57,166 bases of DNA from Bacillota bacterium (GTDB lineage Bacteria > Bacillota_I > Bacilli_A > RFN20 > CAG-288), in the NCBI GenBank assembly GCA_023459795.1, contig JAEWSP010000009.1, forward strand, positions 1 to 57,166. Reading direction: 5' to 3'. Of the stretch, positions 1 through 7,011 are shown piece by piece. How positions within the stretch are numbered: position 1 is the stretch's first letter; the number at the start of each line of letters is the position of its first letter. The notes beneath the pieces are model-generated. The model did no database searches. It was given only the letters and a program-made list of their open reading frames with translations, and was not told the DNA's origin. Position numbers and translations under genes: made by a program.

Positions 1-40
1 TAGAACTCATCCTTATCCCTGTGTACCATGACTTTGAAAA

Positions 41-74
41 ATCCTCCCGGTTCAGTTCCGAACATCGGGAGGAT
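41..74 (-). terminator. Strong hairpin near the left edge, terminator-like on the minus strand
   Basis: Arms ATCCTCCCG (41-49) and CGGGAGGAT (66-74) pair perfectly. Inside them GTTC (50-53) pairs with GAAC (60-63). Read on the minus strand the stem is followed by a short T run (the A run at 37-40), as in an intrinsic terminator. No minus-strand gene between here and 757 explains it. The plus frame across 1-119 is open for about 36 codons but matches nothing I recognise. Confidence 0.5.
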
Positions 75-119
75 TATCGCACAAGCCAGGGAACTTAAAA
101 ATCCGTGGCCTATATTTGA

Positions 120-518
120 CGCTTACTGGGGACATTAGGACATAGAATATTCGAACCTATAGATGCATCTTCTTCCTTAGTCAATGCCGTTGATCATGCT
201 GTTGATAGAGAGCCAGTTTTACACTTGCAGACTAACAAAGCAAAAGCCACGGGTAAAAGAACCAACGAAGTATTCATAGTTTATGCGAATAGCGTGGTTT
301 CTCTCACACCAACTAAAAGTTGTCCTGATTCAATTATTAAGCGAAGAGAGAGTCTAGCAGATAAAATTGATGATTCTGGTATTCTCAGAGAAAACCTATT
401 ATTTGGTAGTCCTTCGACTGCGGCTGCTTTTGTTACTTTTTCTAGTCCCAATCGAAATATTATGTGGAAAATAGCCGATGGGCGCACCTTAAAGGACTTT
501 GAGAATTCAGAAATTTAG
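120..518 (+). pseudogene. 5'-truncated remnant of a GIY-YIG / DUF4357 protein
   Basis: The frame reads from just after an in-frame TGA (117-119) to the TAG at 516-518. It begins RLLGTLGHRIFEPID and ends WKIADGRTLKDFENSEI, with FGSPSTAAAFV between. These match the tail of GIY-YIG proteins that end in a DUF4357 domain: an LLGTLGHxIFEP linker, an SPSxAAA motif, and a W-G-R-T-L terminus. About 130 codons remain and the nuclease part is missing. The bases before 117 do not encode it in any frame I tried. There is no ATG with a Shine-Dalgarno; a TTG at 225 could give a 97-aa product but would lose the linker. I read this as a decayed gene. Translation of the domain alone cannot be excluded. Confidence 0.65.
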
Positions 519-611
519 TTTTTACTTTGGTACTGCAGTTTGCTCAAGACATATTGGATAGCCACCAAATCAACTCACCATTATTTTGCCAACCATCTTA
601 TCAACTCACTT

Positions 612-643
612 AGCCATCAGTGGCATTTGCTGATGGCTTTTTA
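612..643 (+). terminator. Intrinsic terminator after the DUF4357 remnant
   Basis: AGCCATCAG (612-620) pairs with CTGATGGCT (630-638) and is followed by TTTTTAA. It lies about 95 bases after the stop of the remnant. Confidence 0.8.
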
Positions 644-677
644 ATTTCATCATTCTTGGATAACTTCCCTCAAAGCA

Positions 678-726
678 AAAATCCGTGATTATCCTTCCGG
701 CTTAGAACCAGACCTCAAATCACGGA
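678..726 (-). terminator. Intrinsic terminator of the rlmD operon
   Basis: TCCGTGATT (682-690) pairs with AATCACGGA (718-726). On the minus strand the stem is followed by a T-rich tail (the A run at 677-681). It closes the operon ending at 757. Confidence 0.7.
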
Positions 727-756
727 AAGCCTTTATTTACTTATCTTATTACACGC

Positions 757-2106
757 TTACTTATCAACCCTTGACATCAATACTACCGACTCAACATGCA
801 TGGAATTCGGGAACATATCTACCGGCTGGACCTTCTCCACCTGGTAGGTGTCACCAAAAAGAGCGAGGTCCCTGGCAAGAGTGACCGGATCGCAGCTGAC
901 ATATACTACCGTCCTAGGACGGACCTTCTTGACGGCAGCGATGAACTCCGGGGTAGAGCCTTTTCTTGGAGGATCCATGACTACGACATCGAAGTGGACG
1001 TCGTTGTTCATCATGTATTCCGTGCAGTCTCCTAAGACGAAGCGGGTATTCGTGACTCCGTTGTTCTTGGCATTCAGGATGGCGTCATGGACGGCATCCT
1101 TGACGATCTCCACTCCGACTACGCTCTTCACCTTGTCCGAAAGGCTTAAGCCGATCGTACCGGTTCCGCAATAGGCATCCAGGACCGTATCCGTCTTCTG
1201 AAGAGAGGCAAACTCGATGGCTTTTCCGTAAAGGGTCTCGATCTGATAGGTGTTCGTCTGGTAGAAGGACTGGGAGGAGATGAGGAAGGTCTTTCCGAAG
1301 ATCGTATCATGGATCCGCTTCAGCCCGTAGATCGGGACATCCTGGTAGCCCAGGATGACATTCGTCTTCCGTGGATTCACGTTGAAGACGACACCCCTTA
1401 CTTCGGGGTGGATACGGATAAGCTCCTTGGCAAATTCGACACGGCCGGGAAGATCAGGATCCGTAACGACGATCGTAACCAATGCTTCCTTCAGGGAAGA
1501 GGTCTTGATCAGGATATGCCGGACATAGCCGGATCTCCGGTCCTCGTCATAGGACCGGTATCCGTACTTCCCGAGAAGCGAGAGGACGGTATTCGTAATG
1601 GCATTGCTCAGCTCCGACTCCATGAGGCAGTCCTTCACATCGACCAGGTCATGGGTGCCGCGTTCGAAGAACCCGGCGATAAGCTTATGTTCTTTGAGGG
1701 AGTACCGGACAGGCTTCTGCACCTTGTTCCTGAAGCGGGTAGGATCGGGAAGCCCGATCACCGGCTGGACTTCGATATCGAGGTGGGCGAACTTGTGGAG
1801 AAGGTCCTTCACCTTCTGCTGCTTGTAGAGAAGCTGGCTCTTATAGCTTAAATGCTGGATCTGGCATCCTCCGCAGCAAGGATAGTAAGGGCAGATAGGC
1901 TTGACTCTTTCCGGGGAGGAGTTCAGACGGGAAAGGACTTCGGCATGGTCGAGCTTTCCGTATGCGAAATATGTCCGGACCCTGGCTTTCTCTCCGGGAA
2001 GCAGGTTATCCAGGAACAGGGTCTCCTTATCGATATGGACGATGCCTCTTCCGAAGTCATCAATCCCCGTGCATTCGACATCAATCATTCTGGTCGTCAT
2101 CTTCAT
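757..2106 (-). CDS. rlmD: 23S rRNA (uracil-5-)-methyltransferase, RlmD/RlmCD family
   Basis: SAM-dependent 5-methyluridine methyltransferase acting on 23S rRNA. The N-terminus (about 1-65) is a TRAM-type RNA-binding segment. The iron-sulfur cysteines CPYYPCCGGCQIQHL lie near residue 95, with a further Cys in DVKDC. The C-terminal Rossmann domain has DAYCGTGTIGLSL (SAM site), DPPRKGS, and the catalytic cysteine in YVSCDPVTLARDL. The length (449 aa) is normal for the family. Firmicute homologues often modify two uridines (RlmCD); the sequence does not tell which applies here. AAGGAG lies only 4 bases before the first ATG and 10 before the third codon (ATG at 2100), so 2100 may be the true start. 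The start overlaps the end of the upstream gene, so the two are probably co-translated. Confidence 0.9.
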   Translation of the reverse strand: MKMTTRMIDVECTGIDDFGRGIVHIDKETLFLDNLLPGEKARVRTYFAYGKLDHAEVLSRLNSSPERVKPICPYYPCCGGCQIQHLSYKSQLLYKQQKVKDLLHKFAHLDIEVQPVIGLPDPTRFRNKVQKPVRYSLKEHKLIAGFFERGTHDLVDVKDCLMESELSNAITNTVLSLLGKYGYRSYDEDRRSGYVRHILIKTSSLKEALVTIVVTDPDLPGRVEFAKELIRIHPEVRGVVFNVNPRKTNVILGYQDVPIYGLKRIHDTIFGKTFLISSQSFYQTNTYQIETLYGKAIEFASLQKTDTVLDAYCGTGTIGLSLSDKVKSVVGVEIVKDAVHDAILNAKNNGVTNTRFVLGDCTEYMMNNDVHFDVVVMDPPRKGSTPEFIAAVKKVRPRTVVYVSCDPVTLARDLALFGDTYQVEKVQPVDMFPNSMHVESVVLMSRVDK

Positions 2107-3178
2107 GAAGCTCCTTGAGATTCAGCTTTTCGTCAAAGTCCTTTGCCATCTTCTTTACGTCTTCCAGAAGGGAAACGATTCTTTCTCTCTGCCCTGGGTT
2201 GTAGTCGAAATAGGCTTTCATATACGTAAGATATAAATTGGAAATATCGACTAGGCAGGAATAGACAAGGGTAAGGGCAAGCTGACGGCAGAAGTCGTTG
2301 TTCACATAGAAGAACATGGAGGAGGAATGGGTGATTTCGCTGGAGCCCTGATAGATCCTCCGGTAGGCGGAAAGACCGGAAAGCCTTTCGACGCCGTCAA
2401 GGAAATTGAGGCGGAACTGATGGTCATTCGGATCATAGTTCGGAGCGGAATAGATCCATCCGTATTCGATGAACTTCTTCATATCCTTGGCAACAAGGGC
2501 GTGTTCCTTCATCTGCTCCTTGATAAGGGCAAACTTCTGGTCCAGGAACTCCGGGGTGAAGTTCTGCTGGTTCTGGAGGTAGTTGTTGTAGCTGAGGTGG
2601 AGGACATAAGTCTGCCTTACTTTCTCTCCGCCCTGGATAAGGAGGGTAAGGATGCATTCCGATTCGTGGAAGGTCCTCCACATGGTAAAGCAGTCTGCGT
2701 ACTGGCCAAGCGTCAGCAGTCCGCTGAATCCGCTGACCTTCTCGAAGACGGTCTCGAACAGGTCGTTGATCAAAGTGACATCCGGATTCTTTCGGGAAGC
2801 CGGGCGGTTGATCTTCTCCAGGAGGTGGGAAAGGGCAGAAAGGGTCGAGACATCGGAGTCGTAGTATTTCAGTCCATTTCCGAAGTCGTCATCTTCCAGG
2901 TACAGGATTTCGAAGCGGAGGTAGGCACGTTTTCCAAGGACTACAGGATCGACAGGGGATCCTTCCTTCTTGGCTTTGGCATATTCCCCCAGGGAATAGT
3001 CGAGAAGCGTAGCAAAAGCGTAGACTTCGTCCTCCGGAGTCATCTCCTTCTCGGAAGCAAGGGAAAGCTTCCTTGCTTCCTCAAAGACAGGAAGGAACTC
3101 CTTCCTGTCGACTTTGTCTTTTTCCTGGGATAGGCGGTAATCCAGAAGGATCCGGTTTGTTTCGAGTGCGTTCCTCAT
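2081..3178 (-). CDS. Unknown protein, possibly DUF5677-like
   Basis: A 365-aa mainly alpha-helical soluble protein with no signal peptide or membrane segment. The stretch around residues 170-190 (TMWRTFHESECILTLLIQ) and a later SSEITHSSSMFF resemble the R-x-x-x-E and H-S features of DUF5677 proteins; this is recollection of a pattern, not a search result. I chose the ATG at 3178 because it overlaps the TGA of the upstream flavoprotein gene as ATGA, a typical coupling junction; a longer start at 3208 has no Shine-Dalgarno. It lies between a flavoprotein and an rRNA methyltransferase in one transcription unit, which gives no functional clue. The acidic tail (HEDDDQND) overlaps the start of rlmD. 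Confidence 0.7.
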   Translation of the reverse strand: MRNALETNRILLDYRLSQEKDKVDRKEFLPVFEEARKLSLASEKEMTPEDEVYAFATLLDYSLGEYAKAKKEGSPVDPVVLGKRAYLRFEILYLEDDDFGNGLKYYDSDVSTLSALSHLLEKINRPASRKNPDVTLINDLFETVFEKVSGFSGLLTLGQYADCFTMWRTFHESECILTLLIQGGEKVRQTYVLHLSYNNYLQNQQNFTPEFLDQKFALIKEQMKEHALVAKDMKKFIEYGWIYSAPNYDPNDHQFRLNFLDGVERLSGLSAYRRIYQGSSEITHSSSMFFYVNNDFCRQLALTLVYSCLVDISNLYLTYMKAYFDYNPGQRERIVSLLEDVKKMAKDFDEKLNLKELHEDDDQND

Positions 3179-4278
3179 TTTGAAAGAAGTGCCTTTCCGA
3201 TTCTCCATCCGTCCAGGAAGGAGGAACCCATATTGTATCCGCCGCAGGGGAAGTTCTGGTCAAGGACTTCGCCTCCTAGATAAAGGCTGTCATTATCCAG
3301 GGCCTGATTGGTCTTCCTGCTGATGGAGTCCAGAAGCACTCCGCCGTAGGAAATCTGGGAAGAAAGGAAAGGATAGAGGGACAAAAAGGAGAAGGAGAGA
3401 GGCTTTCCGTAAGGATAGTGCAATTCCTCCAGATAAGTGGAGAGGAAGAGAGGAAGGGAATTCTTCCCTTCCGTGTCGTCGATCCTCGTTCCGTCATGGG
3501 AAAGGTAGTCCAAGGTATAGGTAAGACTGTCCTTGGAATAGGGATCTTCCCTCAGTACATCGTTGATCCTGACGGTGGAGTCGAAGACGGCGATTCCGGA
3601 CAGCCCGTCCTCCTTGAAGAGCACTTCTCCGGATTCCTCGAATATCTTCTGGTCTTTCAGGCTTAAGGACAGGACTCCTCTCATTCTTGCATTCTTCAGG
3701 TAGGAAGGAATCTTCTCCTTCACTGCTACCGGGCAGAGGCAGGGGGAGAAAAGAGCATACGGAAGACCGACGGATTTCAGCAGCCCGTAGGAGAAATCCT
3801 TCCGGTCGTAGCTTCTTCCGCCGGTGCAGAGGACCAGATCCCTGTAGGATACGGTCTCTTTTCTCTTCTCCGGGGAAAGGAATACGGCATCCTTCGTCTT
3901 CTTGTTGATGAAGAGGGCTTCCCCCGGGATCACTTTTATGTTTTTGTTCCTGGAAACAGCCTTCAGGAGAAGGGACTGGAGGCATTCGCTCCGGTTGTAG
4001 AAAGGATAGAAGAGCTTCCCTTCCTGGTAATAGGAAAAACCGAGGGAAGAAAGATAGGAGAGGAAACCTTCCGCCTCTTCCTTCCTTTCTCCGTGGAGAA
4101 GGTCTTCGTTGAAGAAATTGGAACGGCCGTTTCCGCTGACAAGGATTCTCTTCCCCAACGAAAAATGCTTGTCCGGCTTCTCCAGAAGCAGGACTTTTCT
4201 TTTCTCTGAGGCAGTCAGTGCGGCAAGGAGCCCACAGGGCCCTCCTCCGATGACAAGGACATCTGCAGGTTCATTCAT
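3175..4278 (-). CDS. HI0933/BaiN-family FAD-dependent oxidoreductase
   Basis: Flavoprotein of the HI0933 (YhiN/BaiN) family. The N-terminal dinucleotide-binding motif is VIGGGPCGLLAALTAS. The family-specific ILVSGNGRSNFFN follows near residue 45, where most relatives have SGNGRCN. The C-terminus carries GGEVLDQNFPCGGYNMGSSFLDGWRIGKAL, the second FAD contact. At 367 aa it is slightly shorter than the roughly 400-aa family norm. The substrate is unknown; a reductase role on unsaturated substrates is known for BaiN only. It heads a three-gene unit. A TATAAT-like -10 lies 7 bases from the ATG, so the mRNA may be leaderless. Confidence 0.85.
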   Translation of the reverse strand: MNEPADVLVIGGGPCGLLAALTASEKRKVLLLEKPDKHFSLGKRILVSGNGRSNFFNEDLLHGERKEEAEGFLSYLSSLGFSYYQEGKLFYPFYNRSECLQSLLLKAVSRNKNIKVIPGEALFINKKTKDAVFLSPEKRKETVSYRDLVLCTGGRSYDRKDFSYGLLKSVGLPYALFSPCLCPVAVKEKIPSYLKNARMRGVLSLSLKDQKIFEESGEVLFKEDGLSGIAVFDSTVRINDVLREDPYSKDSLTYTLDYLSHDGTRIDDTEGKNSLPLFLSTYLEELHYPYGKPLSFSFLSLYPFLSSQISYGGVLLDSISRKTNQALDNDSLYLGGEVLDQNFPCGGYNMGSSFLDGWRIGKALLSK

Positions 4279-4285
4279 GTCTTCT

Positions 4286-4291
4286 ATTATA
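4286..4291 (-). promoter_or_regulatory. -10 box for the flavoprotein-rlmD unit
   Basis: On the minus strand TATAAT ends 7 bases before the start codon at 4278. The +1 should therefore fall at or next to the A of the ATG, and no Shine-Dalgarno is present between. No good -35 is seen. Confidence 0.5.
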
Positions 4292-4313
4292 AAGGTTTTT
4301 CTATCCGGAAAAT

Positions 4314-4343
4314 ATAAAAAGCGGGTCCCTCGAAGACCCGCTT
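4314..4343 (-). terminator. rpsO intrinsic terminator
   Basis: AAGCGGGTC (4319-4327) and GACCCGCTT (4335-4343) form a 9-bp stem, with a T run on the minus strand (the A run at 4316-4320). It begins 10 bases after the rpsO stop. Confidence 0.85.
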
Positions 4344-4352
4344 GTTCATTTG

Positions 4353-4613
4353 CTACTTGGACTTCTTGGTGAGTTCAGCGTACTTGGCCGGATTGGTCTT
4401 CTTGAGATAGGCAAGAAGGTTCTTGCGGTGAGCAATGCAGATATCCATACCGCGCTTGGAAGAATAGTCATGCGGATTCTTGGTCATATGGGCGGAAAGC
4501 TTCTGGATCTTGACGGAGAGGAGAGCAATCTGGACTTCGGTAGAACCGGTGTCCTTTTCGTTCTGCTTGGCGCCGTTGATAGCGTTGGTCTTCTCGATCT
4601 TGGTTAATGCCAT
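4353..4613 (-). CDS. rpsO: 30S ribosomal protein S15
   Basis: Primary 16S rRNA-binding protein of the central domain of the 30S subunit. The 86-aa product has the usual length and the signature GSTEVQIALLSVKIQKLSAHM, then HDYSSKRGMDICIAHRKNLLAYL. I chose the ATG at 4613, which follows a GAGG Shine-Dalgarno by 8-9 bases. It is monocistronic, with its own promoter and terminator, and is divergent from truB. The leader can pair with the ribosome binding site (see the leader entry), in keeping with the known autoregulation of S15. Confidence 0.95.
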   Translation of the reverse strand: MALTKIEKTNAINGAKQNEKDTGSTEVQIALLSVKIQKLSAHMTKNPHDYSSKRGMDICIAHRKNLLAYLKKTNPAKYAELTKKSK

Positions 4614-4697
4614 AAATTTATACCTCGTTTTTGGTTCGGCAGTCTGCCAGGTTCCGGGTGTTTTCGAGGACATGCCCTAGATCCAGCAAAAAGTCAC
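4614..4697 (-). promoter_or_regulatory. rpsO leader, candidate S15 autoregulatory structure
   Basis: In this roughly 84-base leader, CCTCG (complement of 4665-4669) can pair with CGAGG (complement of 4623-4627), which contains the rpsO Shine-Dalgarno. Enclosed is a small hairpin GGCA-GAC-TGCC (4638-4648). S15 autoregulates through 5'-leader structures in several bacteria; that this one binds S15 is inference. Confidence 0.45.
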
Positions 4698-4703
4698 GGG
4701 TAT

Positions 4704-4731
4704 ATTCTATACTTTTCCAAGGGAATTTCAA
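4704..4731 (-). promoter_or_regulatory. rpsO promoter
   Basis: Minus-strand TTGAAA (4726-4731) and TAGAAT (4704-4709) are separated by 16 bases. Confidence 0.65.
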
Positions 4732-4752
4732 GAAGAAGAGCCTTTCTTTCGC

Positions 4753-4758
4753 TATAAT
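4753..4758 (+). promoter_or_regulatory. -10 box for truB-ribF
   Basis: TATAAT ends 9 bases before the truB ATG at 4768, so the predicted leader is only about 2-4 bases and no Shine-Dalgarno precedes the start. No clear -35 is visible. Confidence 0.55.
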
Positions 4759-4767
4759 AGTAAAGCA

Positions 4768-5658
4768 ATGGATGGATTCCTGCTTGTAGACAAGCCTATC
4801 GGTGTTTCTTCCGGGCGCGTGGACGGCACGGCCAAGAAGCTTTTCAGTACCCGGAAAGTCGGGCATCTCGGGACTCTGGATCCCTTTGCCAGCGGCCTTC
4901 TTCTTCTGGGGGTAGGAAACGGAACCGGGCTGTTTCCTTTCCTTTCCGACAAGAAGAAGACATATGAAGCAAAGCTGAAACTAGGGATAGAGACGGATAC
5001 CCTGGATAATACCGGAAAGGCAATAAAGGATATGCCTGTTCCAATCCTTGCTAAGGCCAGGATAGAAGAAGTCCTTTCTTCCTTCGTCGGAACAGAAAGC
5101 CAGATTCCTCCGCTTTACAGCGCCAAGCATGTCGGGGGAGAAAGAGCATATGATCTGGCAAGGGCAGGCGTTGCCCTGACTCTGAAGCCTGTAGAAGTAA
5201 CTGTTTTCTCTATTTCGTTTCTTTCCTACGACGAAAAGGAGAAGATCCTCTCCTTTTCTACGGAAGTAAGCGCCGGGACATATATCCGGAGCCTGGGAAG
5301 GGATATCGCCGCTAGGCTTTCCACATGCGGATCCCTGATTGCATTAAGAAGAACCAAGATCGGTCCACTTTCTTTGCAGGATGCTACCCCTCTTTCGGAC
5401 CTGACCCTGTCTTCCTTGGCCCCGGTATCTTCTTTGTTCCCCTCTTTCCCCGTGATGGAAGTGCCCGAAAAGGAACAGAGGAGTGCCAGAAACGGCAATG
5501 CCCTTACTCTGGATTCCTCTTCCCCTTATGTGTTTGCAGCCGTGGATGGGAAGATCGCAGGCGTCTATCAGAGAGACAGGGAGAAAGAAAACCTCTACCG
5601 CTGCAAGAAAGGATTCAGCCATGAAGATTATTCCGCTAGCCATAAACAAGAAGAATAA
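4768..5658 (+). CDS. truB: tRNA pseudouridine(55) synthase TruB
   Basis: Makes pseudouridine 55 in the T-loop of tRNAs. The N-terminus MDGFLLVDKPIGVSSGRVD is typical. The catalytic Asp lies in KVGHLGTLDPFASGLLLLGVG near residue 43, and KTYEAKLKLGIETDTLDNTG follows. SAGTYIRSLGRDIAARL is the conserved central motif. The 296-aa length includes a short C-terminal PUA-like part. The gene is translated divergently from rpsO and its end overlaps ribF by 38 bases. It seems to start with almost no leader. Confidence 0.95.
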   Translation: MDGFLLVDKPIGVSSGRVDGTAKKLFSTRKVGHLGTLDPFASGLLLLGVGNGTGLFPFLSDKKKTYEAKLKLGIETDTLDNTGKAIKDMPVPILAKARIEEVLSSFVGTESQIPPLYSAKHVGGERAYDLARAGVALTLKPVEVTVFSISFLSYDEKEKILSFSTEVSAGTYIRSLGRDIAARLSTCGSLIALRRTKIGPLSLQDATPLSDLTLSSLAPVSSLFPSFPVMEVPEKEQRSARNGNALTLDSSSPYVFAAVDGKIAGVYQRDREKENLYRCKKGFSHEDYSASHKQEE

Positions 5659-6514
5659 CGGCGTCTTAAAGGGGAGCAGCATGGCTCTCGGATTTCTCGA
5701 CGGCCTCCATATCGGACATAGGGAACTTCTCCAGGAAGTCCTTTCTTCCTCCAATCCCTCCGTCCTGACTTTCTCTTCCGGGATGAAGGAATCCCTTTTC
5801 TGCTCCGGAAAGGAATTGATCCTTACCGAGGAGGAGAAGGAGGAGAAGCTGCAATCCCTGGGGATCGAGGCGGACTATATACTTGCCTTTGACGAAAAGA
5901 CGAAGAATTCGACGAAAGAGGAGTTCCTCCTCTTCCTGTCTTCTTTAAAGCCGTGCCTTCTTGTTGCCGGAAAGGATTTCACCTTCGGAAAAGATAGAGA
6001 AGGGAAAGCGGAAGACCTCCTATCCCTGAAGAAGGAAGGAATCGAAGTAAGGATCCTTCCTCTTCTGTTCCAAGATGACGAGAAGGTCAGCTCCACCAGG
6101 ATCAAGGAAGAAATAAGGAAAGGAAACATCCCGGAAGCAAACCGGCTTCTCGGGTATCCTTTCTTCGTCGATGGACTTGTCCTCCACGGACTGGAGAACG
6201 GAAGGAAGATTGGTTTCCCGACGGCAAACATAAAAATCCCTGACGGGAAGGTCAAGCCTTCCATCGGTGTCTACAAGACGAGGACGGCAGTAGACGGCGT
6301 CCTTTATCCTTCCATGACTTCCTATTCCTCCCATCCGACTGTCGAGGAGCTTAAGAAGCCGATACTGGAAACCAACATCATCGGATACAGCAAAGACCTG
6401 TACGGGAAGAAGATCCGGGTAGAGTTCTTGGAATATCTTGGCCCGATCCGGAAATACGGGTCCCTTGAAGAACTGAAGGACGCCTTGTCCTCCTTCCGGG
6501 AGAAGTGCAGGTAG
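5621..6514 (+). CDS. ribF: Bifunctional riboflavin kinase / FAD synthetase
   Basis: Phosphorylates riboflavin to FMN and adenylates FMN to FAD. The N-terminal nucleotidyltransferase has ALGFLDGLHIGHRELL (GxFDGxHxGH family motif) and the STRIKEEIRKGNI segment. The C-terminal kinase domain has GRKIGFPTANIKIP and the conserved YPSMTSYSSHPTV region. The 297-aa length is normal. I chose the ATG at 5621, inside the end of truB, because AAAGGA precedes it by 8 bases and the protein begins with the usual short beta strand MKIIPLAI. It is co-transcribed with truB and convergent with rbfA. Confidence 0.93.
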   Translation: MKIIPLAINKKNNGVLKGSSMALGFLDGLHIGHRELLQEVLSSSNPSVLTFSSGMKESLFCSGKELILTEEEKEEKLQSLGIEADYILAFDEKTKNSTKEEFLLFLSSLKPCLLVAGKDFTFGKDREGKAEDLLSLKKEGIEVRILPLLFQDDEKVSSTRIKEEIRKGNIPEANRLLGYPFFVDGLVLHGLENGRKIGFPTANIKIPDGKVKPSIGVYKTRTAVDGVLYPSMTSYSSHPTVEELKKPILETNIIGYSKDLYGKKIRVEFLEYLGPIRKYGSLEELKDALSSFREKCR

Positions 6515-6520
6515 AATCAA

Positions 6521-6549
6521 AAAAAGCCAAGGCCGGAGCCTTGGCTTTT
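6521..6549. terminator. Bidirectional terminator between ribF and rbfA
   Basis: GCCAAGGC (6526-6533) pairs with GCCTTGGC (6538-6545). It is flanked by AAAAAAA on the left and TTTT on the right, so it works on both strands of this convergent pair. Confidence 0.85.
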
Positions 6550-6552
6550 CAG

Positions 6553-7011
6553 TTACTTCTTGGAAGTTGTCTTCTTAGGTTTCTTTGGAGTGGCAGCTTT
6601 TTTGGCTGCTTTCTTCTCAGCCTTCTTCTTCTCTGCTGCTTCCTTCTTGTCAAGGTCGGCAAGAGTGAGAGGCTTGTCCTTCAAGGCATGCTCGATCAGA
6701 TCATCCATGGCCTGACCCTTCTCGAAGGCGACATCCTTCACGAACTGGAGTTCCGGAGTCTTGTAGATGCTTAGCTTCTTGGCAAGGAGGGTTCTGATCA
6801 TCCCCTTCTTGTTGTTCAGGTAGGAGACGAGCTCGTCGGCCTTCTCCGGCTTGATGTGGGAGACATATACCTTGCAGTAGGAGTAGTCGGTCGTGGTATG
6901 GCATTCGTTGACGGAAGCGAAGCGGGTGACGGGATCCTTCAACTCATAGAGGATGATCTCGGAGAGGTTGCGCTGGATGATTTCGTTGATGCGGCCTTTC
7001 TTGTCAGCCAT
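6553..7011 (-). CDS. rbfA: Ribosome-binding factor A
   Basis: Late 30S maturation factor (KH-like fold) that binds 16S rRNA. From the ATG at 7011 the 152-aa product begins MADKKGRINEIIQRNLSEII, followed by the conserved LKDPVTRFASVNECHTTTDYSYCKVYVSH. The C-terminus is a Lys/Ala-rich low-complexity tail of about 35 residues. GGAGGAG precedes the start, and the gene overlaps the end of infB by 8 bases. It is the last gene of the rimP-nusA-infB operon. Confidence 0.93.
   Translation of the reverse strand: MADKKGRINEIIQRNLSEIILYELKDPVTRFASVNECHTTTDYSYCKVYVSHIKPEKADELVSYLNNKKGMIRTLLAKKLSIYKTPELQFVKDVAFEKGQAMDDLIEHALKDKPLTLADLDKKEAAEKKKAEKKAAKKAATPKKPKKTTSKK

Noticed and set aside
225..518. A complete 97-aa gene starting at TTG 225
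   Set aside because: Homologous-looking residues continue upstream to 120 in the same frame, so it is better read as part of a truncated gene.
97..690. Repeated AAAAATCCGTG at 97-107 and 677-687 as a mobile-element end
   Set aside because: The shared stretch is only about 10 bases, with no flanking target duplication or transposase.
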